A DNA stretch of 64,000 nt from Aquipuribacter hungaricus (GTDB taxonomy: Bacteria; Actinomycetota; Actinomycetes; Actinomycetales; JBBAYJ01). The position numbers were made by a program, and so were the translations under genes. The notes under the pieces are model-generated. The model did no database searches and had not been told where the DNA came from. It worked only from the letters and a program-made list of their open reading frames with translations. The stretch lies in NCBI RefSeq assembly GCF_042663885.1, contig NZ_JBHSXV010000002.1; one strand, 5' to 3'. Of the stretch, positions 18,375-27,684 are shown piece after piece; the stretch's first letter is position 1; each line of letters starts with the position of its first letter.

Positions 18375-18707
18375 GTGACCTTGTCGCAGAGTTCCCCGGC
18401 CGCAGGTATGTGCGCCGCCGCCTCCGGTCGCCGCCGTGCCCTCACCTGGCTCGTGGTGCTGCTGGCCGTCGTCGTGCCACTTGGCTCGGTCGCCGCGCTT
18501 ACCCCGCTGGTGATAGCGACAGGAAACGTTTCGCACTGGCCCTGGGAGGAGCACGGCGTGTGGGGCTGGTGGCTGGTCCCGGCCGGGTTATGGCTGGCGG
18601 TCGTGCCCGCTGCGATTGGTAGTCGCCCGTTGCGGCTCGACCGGCTGACGGGCCTGCTCTTGGTGCTGGCGGCGGGGACGACGCTGGCGCTGCTCTATAA
18701 CCCCTAG
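18375..18707 (+). CDS. Small membrane protein
   Basis: About 110 residues with three hydrophobic helices (LTWLVVLLAVVVPLGSVAAL, VWGWWLVPAGLWLAVVPAAI, LTGLLLVLAAGTTLALLY). GTG 18375 follows a CTAG; ATG 18408 is the alternative start. No family recognised. Confidence 0.55.
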   Translation: MTLSQSSPAAGMCAAASGRRRALTWLVVLLAVVVPLGSVAALTPLVIATGNVSHWPWEEHGVWGWWLVPAGLWLAVVPAAIGSRPLRLDRLTGLLLVLAAGTTLALLYNP

Positions 18708-18745
18708 GCCCGCCACCACCCGGCCGTCTGTGCAGGGCAGCAACC

Positions 18746-18900
18746 TCAGATCTCGATGGCAAGACCACCGCAGGCGCCGCACTGAAAAAGGCCAACCGTG
18801 TAATGCCGCTCAAGCGAGAGCTCGCGGCGGGTCAACCGTCGTGGGCAGCAGAGGTCGGTGGTTGACCACGATGATCGCGGTGGAGACGGCAACCTCTCCC
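18746..18900 (-). CDS. Possible zinc-ribbon C-terminus
   Basis: Only the end is convincing: CCPRRLTRRELSLERHY followed by FQCGACGG, a CP-x(n)-CGAC pattern like a zinc ribbon. The likely N-terminus (TAIIVVNHRPL) lies in another frame, with the junction near 18858. Start unresolved. Confidence 0.25.
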
Positions 18901-19154
18901 CGCCAGCGACAGGGCACGCGGTATTGGCAGACATTTCGGAGACGGAGATTTTGCAGACCACGCACCCAGGTGTCAGACGCGCGGCGGGTACGACCAGGCC
19001 GATGTGAGCCCACTCACCTTGGTGGCTGGACAGCCGTCCGGAACTATTCGGGTCTTCGTGTAGCGCAGTCCCTGCACGTGTGGGACCGCCAGCAGCGCGC
19101 CGCGCAGCACCACGGCAATGGGCGACCCGGCGGTCCTGACCGCCTATGCCCTCA

Positions 19155-20210
19155 TCAAGCCTCTCGATGGGACGGGGCAAGGGGTCCGGGCGGTCGTTTC
19201 GTGCACGGCGGTGCGGCTGTCTCCGCCCCACGGTGCGGTAATGCAGCGGGCGCGTCAGGTCGACGGCGGAAGAGGTAGACGGCACCGTCGACGTTGTCGG
19301 GCAGGATAAGGCGGCTAAGAATGGGGTCGTGCTGCACGTCGAAGCCCCTCTGCGCGGTATAGGCGTCCGGGTTCCCAGCGGCGTAGGCGTGACGGCTGGT
19401 CAGCAGGATGTACAGTTGAACACTAGGGGTATTGAACACGTGCTTTTCGAAGCTGTTCCCCGGAGGCGGCCACGAGCACACGACCACCTCGGGTGCATGG
19501 GTTCGTAGGGCCTGTCGCGCGTCCAGCCGCTCGACGTCGCCACCGAACTGGATGGCGTGGTCCCAGCTGAAGTCGTCTGTCGCGGTGATGGAGACACCTT
19601 CGTCGCGGAGAAACCGTGAGAGCGTGCCGTCCCCGGCGGCGATCTCCAGGCAGGACCGGTCGTTGACGAGCCGGGCGATCGCCCTCACAAGTCGCCGCGA
19701 GTAGAAGCAGTAAATGCCCTGCTGCATAACCAGCGGCAGCAGCAGGCGTCGCTGGCTGAGCAGAGGCCACACCGCGCGGAACAGAACCAGCGAGACAGGT
19801 TTGCGTCGCAGCCCCCGCTCGAACAACAGCCGCTGCAGGACAAAGCCGTTGACGCGGCCGAAGCGGATCGGTCCCTGGCTCATACCGGCACCGTGGGCCA
19901 CGCATGCCTGACGGACGAGCTCGAGGGTCATGTAGCGGCGCACGGCGGCCGCGGCCCGAACTCGGTCTGGCTCTATGCGGTCCTGAGGCGAACGCTCCCT
20001 GCCCGTGGCGGTGGTGAGATAGTTCTTGAGGGCGTCCCGCCCGCCGTCAGCCAGCAGTCGCGCGAGGTGGCGCTGAGACTGCGCCCACTCACTGGGGTAG
20101 TCGCGGCTGAGCCGCTCCAGCGAAGGCTTTGACCTCAGCAGCTCGGCGACGTCACGGCTGCGAAGTGGAGTGCCAGGCCAAAGGCCCGACGTGTCCGTTA
20201 GGGGGCTCAC
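19155..20210 (-). CDS. SAM-dependent methyltransferase-like protein
   Basis: 351 residues from GTG 20210. The last 200 residues carry a class I methyltransferase core: motif I LEIAAGDGTLSRFL, an acidic loop ITATDDFSWDH, and VVVCSWPPPGN in the catalytic-loop position. The N-terminal 150 residues are helical and basic. The PPPGN segment resembles NPPY-type loops only loosely, so base, protein and small-molecule substrates all remain possible. The long upstream extension of the frame to 20645 is Pro/Arg low complexity and not credible. Confidence 0.7.
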   Translation of the reverse strand: MSPLTDTSGLWPGTPLRSRDVAELLRSKPSLERLSRDYPSEWAQSQRHLARLLADGGRDALKNYLTTATGRERSPQDRIEPDRVRAAAAVRRYMTLELVRQACVAHGAGMSQGPIRFGRVNGFVLQRLLFERGLRRKPVSLVLFRAVWPLLSQRRLLLPLVMQQGIYCFYSRRLVRAIARLVNDRSCLEIAAGDGTLSRFLRDEGVSITATDDFSWDHAIQFGGDVERLDARQALRTHAPEVVVCSWPPPGNSFEKHVFNTPSVQLYILLTSRHAYAAGNPDAYTAQRGFDVQHDPILSRLILPDNVDGAVYLFRRRPDAPAALPHRGAETAAPPCTKRPPGPLAPSHREA

Positions 20211-20865
20211 GTGTACGGCTATCGGCACCCGCGGTCGATGGTTGAGATGGCCGCCGAGATCGACCCGGGGGTTCCCGCGGGGTTGCCGTCGTCTGGAGGG
20301 GAGGGGCGGGCGGCGCGGGGACGCCCGGTCCACATGCGGGGGGGGGCCGCTTGGCCGCGTCCTCGTAGGCCCGGCAGGTGACGGGCCGACGGGTGGCGGG
20401 TTCTCCGTGTCTGTGTGCCGTCCTCTACTGCCTGGGTTGCTGGGAAGGTCCACCAGATCCCGCGGATTGCAGTCGCCGGGGCCGTCGTGGCCGGCCTGGC
20501 AGTCACTGCCGATTGATCGTGCCTGCTGGCGCGGCGTGTGCATCGGTGGGTGGTCAAGCCTCAAGCTGGAGGTGTCGGCTTGGGTCGTCGGACTGCTGCT
20601 GTAGCGAAGCCACAAGCAGCGAGGCTTCGGAGACGATGGCGACATCGGCGAGATAGCCGACGCCGTCTAGGACGGGCCCCGCAGGAGAAAGCCGCCTGTC
20701 CCGGGGCTGGGTGATCCTGCACCCCGGTCTGCCCAATTACCGGGACCCTGCGGGGAGCGCCAAGGCGTCAGGATGCAGAGAGCCCCTCCAACCCCTCCGG
20801 CCCCGGCAGCTCGACCTGGAGCTGAAACGTGGTCTAGGGCTGGCCTGCTGGGTGCCGCCCTGCCA
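20211..20865. other. Intergenic, no supported gene
   Basis: About 650 bases between the methyltransferase start and the zinc-finger gene stop. Frames on both strands are low-complexity shadows. It must include the methyltransferase promoter. No repeat or RNA recognised. Confidence 0.4.
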
Positions 20866-21484
20866 TCAACGGTCCGATGACCGCAAGGTCGTCAGCGCAC
20901 GCCGACGCCACGTCCTGCGCTGTCCTCGTCGTTGTGCTTCGGTACGGCAGTCCGCACCGCAATACCGCCGCTGCCGGTAGTCCTTACCGGGCTCGGCCAC
21001 GGAACAGAACCACGTGCCGCAGATCCCGCACTCCGCTCCATCTCGAACGAGTCTGTGGGCCGAGGACCTGGCGAGCAGTCGCTCCCTCGCCAGCTCGGGG
21101 TCTTGCCGTTCCCTTGCGTGCGAACGCCGCATGGCTTCCAGCGCGGCACCACGCACTGTCTTCAGATGCTCGACGCGCCGCTGACGCTGCCCCTCGTCGT
21201 ACCGCGCCTCCCTCGTGGCAGCGGCAGCGGCAGCGACTGCTGGTACATGCAGCCACTCGGTGGTGCGCTGCTCGACGGCCAGTTCGCGATGGCGGTCGCT
21301 TAGCCTCGGCGAGCACAGCGGTGCCCCAGCGGGTAAGCCGGCCAGGCGGCGTAGGCTCGACAGCCCGGATCCCGTGCACGAGCACCGTGTGGTTGGCCAA
21401 GGACCGGAGGTTCTCCCGGCCGCACCAGGCGCAGATCTGCGCGGCGATGAGCTCCCTCAGGAGGGCGGCGTCAGGGGTGTTCAC
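20866..21484 (-). CDS. Two-zinc-site protein
   Basis: About 205 residues after repair. The N-terminus holds a first metal site ICAWCGRENLRSLANHTVLVHGI (CxxC plus two His). The C-terminus holds a second: CGICGTWFC, then RRYCGADC, like zinc-knuckle domains of phage and mobile-element proteins. A basic helical linker joins them. As printed the frame breaks at 21353-21357 (AGGCT); AGCT restores ELRRLAGLPAGAPLC and the whole reading frame. Nucleic-acid binding is likely, but enzymatic function is not evident. Confidence 0.65.
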
Positions 21485-21559
21485 TCGGAGCCTCGACCTC
21501 GTCGTGCACGGTGCGCCACCTTAACGAGGTTCCTCAGGGGCGATTGGGACGCCTGGACG

Positions 21560-21860
21560 CGCCACCTTGCAACGCCGCCCTCGGCTGGTTCTGGGCCGAC
21601 CCGGTCTCCGGGCTGGTTATCGCCGCCGTGGCGGTGCAGGAGGGCCTCAAGGCCTGGCGCGCTGACGTGCTGGGCGCCGTCGCGCGGGTGCGGGCCGACC
21701 AACCGCTGCTGCGGACCGCTCCCGACCCCGGGCGTCGTGACAGGCGAGGCCGATGCCAACGACCAAGCCGGCTGCTCCGACAGCTGGTCATCCGGATGCA
21801 CGTCCGGGTGCTGCGTGGCCCCCGCCGCCTCAGACGACACGACAACCACCAGGAGTGGCT
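21560..21860 (+). pseudogene. Cation transporter 3' scrap
   Basis: LGWFWADPVSGLVIAAVAVQ at about 21580-21640 is the last transmembrane region of CDF-like heavy-metal transporters (usual form GWWWADPxxxLVIAxVAxxEG). Cys-rich tail segments (SGCCVAPAAS) follow in another frame. No start and several breaks. Remnant only. Confidence 0.55.
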
Positions 21861-21929
21861 GGCACCGGGGCTGACCGGGGGCGGAGGTACGTGGCGGGCA
21901 CGCCCATAGCCACGGCTGCCCTCGGTGGC

Positions 21930-22140
21930 GGGTGGTCCGCCCGGCACCGGCGCCGGCTGCTCCTGGTGCTGTGCATCACCCGGTCCGTGGTGGGCGTGCA
22001 TGTCGTCGAGGGGGGCTGCTGTCGGGGCGTTGGCCCTGTCCGCGGACGCCGGGCACATGCTCCCCGACGCCGCCGGGGGCGGCATTGGCCCTGCTGGTCA
22101 GCCACATCGCCATGCGCCCGGCGACGGACTCCCGCAGTAT
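21930..22140 (+). pseudogene. Cation diffusion facilitator 5' scrap
   Basis: HRRRLLLVLCIT, GALALSADAGHMLPDAAG and ALALLVSHIAM appear in order but in different frames. They correspond to the first and second transmembrane helices of CzcD-type transporters, including the metal-site pattern HMLxDAAG. Truncated after that. It follows the 3' scrap, so two different transporter genes have decayed here. Confidence 0.6.
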
Positions 22141-22204
22141 GGCTGGCAGCGCCGGGGCTCTTGCACGTCGCGGGTGCTCGGGCGGGCGGCTCAGGTTGGT
22201 TTGT

Positions 22205-23688
22205 TCAGCGCCCGAGGTCGGTGGCACGAGCGGTGATGCGTGAGGGGGCGGTGGGTCGTTCGGTGGTGTTCGGGAAGGCCGGTGGATGAAGGGCGTGGCG
22301 GGGTGGGAGGCCTTGGCGTGCGGTGGCGACGGCGATGACCGCGTCAGCGTCGGGGAACGGGTTGGGGCCGGCGGCGTGGGAGAGCGTGTGGGCGGTGCCG
22401 CGGGCCTGGACGAGCCGTCCGACCAGGTCGGGTTGGGAGTCAGGGGTCGCGGGGTGTTTCATCCAATGGGTGCTGGTGCGTGGGCGGTCGTCAGGGACGA
22501 GCCAGGCGCCGGTGGCGAGCTGGGCCCGGGCGGTGCGGTGCAGGGCCTCGAGGATGTCGGGCTGGCTGCGGGCGAGGGCCGCCGCGACCCGGGACGCGTC
22601 GGGGTCCGTGGGGTGGATGCCGCGCAGGTAGGCCAGGAGGGCTTGGGACTGTTGCAGGGGTCGTTGGTCGCTGCGGGGTTCAAGGGTGGCCAGGGCCCGG
22701 GGTTTCACGGCGGCCAGGACGGTGGCGTGGGCGTGGGCGGCGGCGGCGAGGGCGGGGTCGCTGGTGAGGCGGGCCGCGTGCTGGCTGAGCTTGGCCTGGG
22801 CCAGGGCGAGGAGGGTGAGGTCGGCGGGGCTGATGGTGCGGGCCTTGTCGAGGAGCCGGCTGTGGCGGTCTGTGCGGCGGGGACGTGCGCGGGGTACCGG
22901 GGTGCGTGAGCGGTGGTGACGGGGTGGCGGAGGGGGCCGACGTCGGGCAGGGGTCCCAGGGCGGCGAGGAGGCGGGTGCGTTCCCCGGCGGCTCGCAGGC
23001 CGGCGGTGGCGGCGTGGCCGTAGCGGTCGGACAGCACGCCGGGGGAGGTGTCGAGGAGCTGCTGGCCGGTCCGGGTGAGGCGGGTGGCGGTGCGGGCGAT
23101 GTCGTGGTCGAGCAGGGCAAGGCTTTCGGCGAGGGCGCCGACGTCGGCCATGACGGACCAGGCCTGGTCGTGGCGGGGTCGTGAGGTGGGTTCGGCGTCG
23201 CGCCAGGCGTGCTCGGCGAGGGTCGAGGCGCGGGCGAGGTCGTGCCAGAGCCGGGCGGGCCCGGGTGGGGGGTTGGTGGTGAGGACGTCGGACAGGGCGG
23301 CGCCGGGGGTGGCGGGGTGGCGGTCCAGGGCGTGGCCGAGGGCGGTGACGGGGTCGGCCTCGAGCAGCTGCAGCGGTGCGGGTGCGCCGTGCGGGCGGGC
23401 CTGGGTGGCGGTGCGGGGTCCGCGGTCGGTGAGGTCGTGGTGGACGGTGGTGAGCAGGCGCACGGTGGCGGCGTGGGCGACGACGGCCAGGGGCAGCGTG
23501 TCGGGGGTGACCGGGGTCGGGTCGTGGAGCAGCCCGCTGATCCGGTGGCCCACGGTGTGCCAGGCATGGGTGAAGGTGTCGCCCCGCCCGTGACGACCGG
23601 ACCCGCTCCCGTTGCCGGCGCTCCCGATGCCGGCGCTCCCGTTGCCGGCGCTGCTGGTGCTGCTGCTGGTGGTGGGTGGTGTGCTCAT
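22205..23688 (-). CDS. Mobilisation-region helical protein
   Basis: About 490 residues after repair. It starts MSTPPTTSSSTSSAGNG and continues as an Ala-rich helical protein (FTHAWHTVGHRISGLLHD ... ALAESLALLDHDIARTATRL). It then switches frame near 22858 to RLLDKARTISPADLTLLALAQAKL ... HWMKHPATPD ... RITARATDLGR. The switch fits loss of one base from AGCT. No known domain. The gene overlaps the upstream partner by four bases. Position beside the relaxase block suggests a conjugation accessory role. Confidence 0.6.
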
Positions 23689-24172
23689 GAGGTGGCCGGG
23701 GTCTGCTGGTCCAGGGTGCGGCGAAGGCGTCGCGCGGCCAGGGCGTAGCCGACGACGACTGCCGGGGTGAGGTCGACGCCGTGCTCGCGGGTGAGCTGCT
23801 GTAGGGCAGCCACGGCCTCGGCGACGCCGTCGGTCCAGTGGCCCCCGGCACCCCCGCCACCCCCGGCACCCCCGGCACCCCCGGCACCCCCGGCACCCCC
23901 GGCACCCGCGGCACCCGCGGCACCTGCGGCGCGTGTGGCGTCTGTTGTGTCGGCGTGTGTGGTGTCGGGGTGGGGGGTGGTCGGGGGAAGGGCGGTCGGA
24001 CGTCGAGCAGGTTGGTGAAAACCTCGGTGATGTCGAGGCGGGCGTCCAGGGGGAGGTCGTCTCGTAGCAGCAGCCCGGCGAGCAGGTCCAGGGCGCGTGC
24101 CAGCGGGGGCAGGGGCGTCTGCGTCGGGATCGGTACCGGGATCGGTGCCGGAGTCGGTGTCGGGGTGGTCAT
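23685..24172 (-). CDS. Mobilisation-region protein with Gly/Pro repeat linker
   Basis: N-terminal segment LARALDLLAGLLLRDDLPLD and ITEVFTNLLDVRPPF in one frame, C-terminal segment VAEAVAALQQLTREHGVDLT and VVVGYALAARRLRRTL in another. A 9-base tandem repeat (23841-23935) lies between them and encodes VPG or GAG repeats depending on frame. A one-base error in a C run of the repeat most simply explains the change. Start ATG 24172. It is the first gene after the second copy of the structured element. Confidence 0.5.
23841..23935. repeat. 9-bp tandem repeat (GGCACCCCC-type)
   Basis: About eight to ten imperfect copies of GGCACCCCC, drifting to GGCACCCGC at the right end, inside a coding gene. The unit is a multiple of three, so copy-number change would lengthen a flexible linker without shifting the frame. 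Confidence 0.8.
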
Positions 24173-24279
24173 GTCGTGTCTCCTCGGTGTCGGTCGCGGC
24201 TGCCGGTCGCGGACTCGGGTTGTGGTGCGTGGTCGGTCCCTCATGGCTGGTCGGCTGGTCGTGCGGTCTTCCCCGCCTC

Positions 24280-24591
24280 ATCGGAGTGAGGGCCGGGGGT
24301 GTGGGGGCGGAGCCCCTGCGCTGTTCGGTTGTCCCGGCGCCCTCCGGGGCGCCGGTGTCTGCCCTGGAGGGGGCGCGGCGTGGTGGTGACGCTTGGGGGG
24401 GTGCTGGGGGTCTCACCGTCGTTCGGGCGGGGCGCAGCCTGACCGCGGGCGGGGGTGGCCGGAGGAGGCGGGCCCCGATGATGCTTCCGGCGCGTTCTTG
24501 GCCGGAAGGATTACCTCGGGTGCCTCCGCAGAGCGCAGCGATGCCGCCCCTGGCCGTGGTGACCTCCGGTCGACCGGGCGACGGTGAGACC
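24280..24591 (-). ncRNA. Structured element, second copy (inverted)
   Basis: Reverse-complement homologue of 63091-63395. Bounded by GGTCTCACCGTCG (24409-24421) and its inverse (24579-24591). An internal stem CTTCCGGC (24484-24491) / GCCGGAAG (24501-24508) replaces CTTCGAG/CTCGAAG of the other copy, a covarying pair. The conserved tail includes a GGGGC/GCCCC hairpin and CCTCA-loop-TGAGG. It lies upstream of, and points towards, the gene starting at 24172. Confidence 0.6.
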
Positions 24592-24632
24592 TCCAGCCCT
24601 CGGTGAGCAGACGGGCCGTGCGCCCGGGACGG

Positions 24633-25118
24633 TCACCCGGTCGGGGAGTCCGCCGCGGACGACCCCGGTCCGGTTGAGGACGCCGCAGGCGCGCTGCGCC
24701 CTGCCGGTCCCGTGTCCTGTCCTGCGTCCGGTCCCGGCTCCTGCTCTGCGCTTGGTCCTCTGCTCTGTCCGGTGCTCTGTCCGGTGCTGTGCCCTGCGGC
24801 GGGTGTGCGGTGCTGGGTGCCGCGGGGCCGGCCCGGGGCCCGGCTGGTGGGGGCGTCGAGTCCGACGCGCTTGAGCTCGTCGGTGGTCCAGCCGGCGCGC
24901 AGCGCGGCGGTGTAGGCGGCCGCGTCGTGGCGCTCGGCGGCGGCGAGGCCGGCGCGGGCGTCCTCACGGGCTTGACGGGCTGCGGCGAGGCCGCGGACGG
25001 CGGTGATCTTGTCGTCGAGCAGTGCGCGCGCGGCGACCTCAATGCGGTCGGTGTCAAGCCGGGCCGAGGTCGTGGGCGGGGTCGTGGGCGGGGTGGTGTT
25101 ACCCGACGTGGTGGTCAT
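24633..25118 (-). CDS. Small mobilisation-region protein
   Basis: 161 residues from ATG 25118. A helical core (TDRIEVAARALLDDKITAVR through DELKRVGLDAP) is followed by a Gly/Gln/Pro-rich tail. The core resembles a coiled coil plus a short DNA-binding helix. Divergent from mobC across the oriT-like region, so it may act at the relaxosome. Confidence 0.55.
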   Translation of the reverse strand: MTTTSGNTTPPTTPPTTSARLDTDRIEVAARALLDDKITAVRGLAAARQAREDARAGLAAAERHDAAAYTAALRAGWTTDELKRVGLDAPTSRAPGRPRGTQHRTPAAGHSTGQSTGQSRGPSAEQEPGPDAGQDTGPAGRSAPAASSTGPGSSAADSPTG

Positions 25119-25164
25119 ACCTGTCGACGGTAGGAGCGCGCACCCGTCGTACCAGGTCGACGGG

Positions 25165-25260
25165 TGCAGGCTGTGGACAACCAGACCCGACCGGCGGGCT
25201 GTGGACAGCCGCCTAAGGACGGAGAAGCGGAGCAAGTTATAGGTTTAGCACGGCTAAACC
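25165..25260 (+). other. Candidate oriT
   Basis: Divergent gap between 24633-25118 and mobC. It holds the perfect inverted repeat GGTTTAGC (25242-25249), loop ACG, GCTAAACC (25253-25260), in a locally AT-rich stretch starting GTTATA. Two CTGTGGACA direct repeats (about 25170 and 25198) lie upstream. Inverted repeat plus adjacent mobC and relaxase is the usual oriT layout. The nick site is not identified. Confidence 0.6.
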
Positions 25261-25357
25261 GACGTGCGGCCTCGACCTGGGGTCGGTGCCGCGGCACACT
25301 CGTGTGGTCCCCGCCGTGGGGCGGGGTCGCTGCGCTGGGCCGGGGAGGGGTGGAGCG

Positions 25358-25774
25358 ATGAGCGAGCCGGGGTCCGCAGGGCCGGCGGGGCCGGCTGGTC
25401 GGTTGTTCGCTCGTCGTCGTCGGGCGAACGTGGTCGGGGGCCGGCAGCACCGGCATGAGGTGAAGGTGACGCCGGAGGAGGAGGCGTTGTTGCTGCAGGC
25501 GGCGCTGGCGCAGGGGGTGACGGTGCCGCGGCTGCTGGTGGAGGCGACGCTGTCGAGCGCGGTGGGGGAGACGCCCACGGAGCGGCGCAACGCGATGGTC
25601 GAGCTGTTCGGGATCCACCGTCTGCTGGCCGCGGTGTCGAACAACGTGAACCAGATCGCCAAGGCCACGAACGCCACGGGCGAGGTCCACGAGGACCTGG
25701 TCCAGACGCTGCGAGCGGTGCGGCGCACCGCGGAGCGCGTCGACACCGCGATCGACGGCCTCAGCCCACGGTGA
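25358..25774 (+). CDS. mobC: MobC-like mobilisation protein
   Basis: 138 residues from ATG 25358, preceded by GGGGAGGGGTGGA. A basic N-terminus (RLFARRRRANVVGGRQHRHE) leads to the ribbon-helix-helix-like VKVTPEEEALLLQAALAQG. The family hallmark follows: FGIHRLLAAVSNNVNQIAKATN, close to the LxxxxxNLNQIARxxN motif of MobC. It probably binds oriT and helps the relaxase open the strands. It ends just before the relaxase gene. Confidence 0.85.
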   Translation: MSEPGSAGPAGPAGRLFARRRRANVVGGRQHRHEVKVTPEEEALLLQAALAQGVTVPRLLVEATLSSAVGETPTERRNAMVELFGIHRLLAAVSNNVNQIAKATNATGEVHEDLVQTLRAVRRTAERVDTAIDGLSPR

Positions 25775-25802
25775 CGACCCAGGGGTGCGCGGCGGTGGCG
25801 CG

Positions 25803-27625
25803 GTGATCCCGAAGGTGTCGCGGGGGGACCGGATGGCGGGTCTGATCGGGTACCTGGTCGGGCCCGGGAGGTCGAACGAGCACACCGAGCCGCACCTGGT
25901 GGCCGGGGACCCGGCGCTGATGGCGTGGCACGACGACGCCGAGCTCGCTGCCGACGCGGCGGCCGGGATCGCGCGTCACCTGGACCGGCCCCGCACCGCC
26001 TACGACGTCACGGTGCCCGGGGGGCACGTGTGGCACTGCTCGCTGTCGCTGCGCGCGGAGGAGGGCCTGCTCACCGACGAGCGGTGGGCCGCGATCGCCG
26101 CGGACTTCGTCGCGGAGATGGGCTTCGACGACCGTGGCGACCTGGACTGGGTGAAGGCGCCGTGCCGGTGGGTGGCGGTGCGGCACGGGGTGTCCGGCAA
26201 CGGCAACGACCACATCCACATCGCGGTGAACCTGGTCCGGGAGGACGGCACCAAGGCCTCGGTGCACCACGACTTCCGTCGCGCGCAGACCGCCGCCCGC
26301 GGCCTGGAGGTCAGGTACGGCCTGGAGCAGGCGGAGTCGGCCACCGCAGGCCGGGCAGGGCGCGCGTTCACCCGGGCCGAGCAGTCCCGGGTGGAGGCCG
26401 ACGCCGACCGTGCGGCCCGCCGCAGGCACGCGGACACCGCGCAGCGCTCGAGCGCCGCTGACGGTGTCGGTGCTGACGGTGTCGGTGCTGACGGTGCCGG
26501 TGCTGACGGTGCCGGTGGTGCGGTGCCGGTGTGGGAGGAGCTGCCGGTGGCGGAGCGGCGTGCCCGGGTGACGGCGGAGGTGCGGTTGCAGGCCCCGCGC
26601 AACGCCCTGGCGCGCACGGTGCGGGGGTGCGCCACGGCCAGCCTAGACGAGGCGGAGTTCGTGCGCCGGCTGCGCCGGGCAGGGGTCCTGGTGCGAGCCC
26701 GGTTCGCCGACGGTCGCAGCGACGTCGTCACCGGCTACTCCGTGGCCGCCCGGCCCCCGGGCGGGGAGCGTCCGATCTGGTACGGCGGGGGACACCTGGG
26801 CCGGGACCTGACCCTGCCGCGGCTGCGCGGGGAGTGGCCCGACACCCCTACCGGCGCCGGCGTTGCAGCGGCGGAGTGGACGGCCGCGGGGCGTGGGCGG
26901 CGGGTGGTGGCGCCGGGGCGGGAGAGTCTCGAGCCGGCGCCGGAGCTGTGGCAGCGGTACTCCCGTGAGGTCGCCGAGCTGCGCAAGCAGCGCGCGCGGT
27001 CCCGGCGGAGGACCGGGAGACCTGGGCGCGGGTGGCCCGGCACACCGCTGGCGCGTTCGCGGCCTGGTCCAGCGTGGTGGAGCCGGAGCCGGGTGACCTC
27101 GCCGCCGCGGCGGACGCGCTGGCCAGGTCCGCGCAGACGTACCGGCGGCCGGTGCAGCCGCAGAAGGCTGGCCTGGTCGCGGTCGCCGGCACGGCGATGC
27201 TGCTGGCCTCTGCCGCGCGGGGCGGGCAGGGGACCGCGGCGCAGGCCATCATGCTGCGCCAGCTCGTCCGCCTCGCCGAGGCCGTGCACGACGCCGCACG
27301 CGCCTCCGGCGAAGCTCGCCGTGCCGGTGAGATCGCCGCAGCGGAGCGCGCGCACATGCGCGCGGTCGCCAGCCGGCTCCCACACCCCCAGGCTGGTCAG
27401 CACGGCAGCGGTCTCGCCGGCCGCGGCCACGGCCGCGACGGGTGTGGGACGGGCGGGGACGACCGGGCAGGCGCCAGACGTCGAGGTGCAGGAGGCGGCG
27501 GCCGTGGCGCAGGCCCGGACGGGTCAGCGACCGGCCAGCGGGGCTACAGCAAGCAGGGCACCGAGAGGTTCGAGGGCGCCGGGGTCACCTGTGCCGGACC
27601 GGCTCGGGCCGGCGCGGCCGCGTGA
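25803..27625 (+). CDS. mobA: HUH relaxase (MobA/VirD2 type)
   Basis: About 608 residues from GTG 25803 (VIPKVSRGDRMAGLIGYLVG). Tyr in GLIGYLVGPG is a candidate nucleophile. The metal-binding motif is GNGNDHIHIAVNLV (about residues 132-145), and a second conserved stretch is WVAVRHGVSGNG. Three or four VGADG/AGADG repeats lie near residue 220. The printed frame breaks at 26989-26992; restoring T to give CAGCTG yields ELRKQLRAVPAEDRETWARV and continues to the stop at 27625. The C-terminal third is helical. It nicks oriT and is carried into the recipient by the type IV system at 47.5-58.9 kb. Confidence 0.85.
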
Positions 27626-27684
27626 GAGCGCACGACCGGGCGCGGACCGCGCACCGGAACGATGAGCAGGGGAGGGGCAGGGGT

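Noticed and set aside
19155..20645. Full 496-residue methyltransferase frame
   Set aside because: The first 145 residues are Pro/Arg/Ser low complexity; GTG 20210 gives a sensible start.
23841..23935. CRISPR array
   Set aside because: Units are 9 bases with no unique spacers. It is an in-gene tandem repeat.
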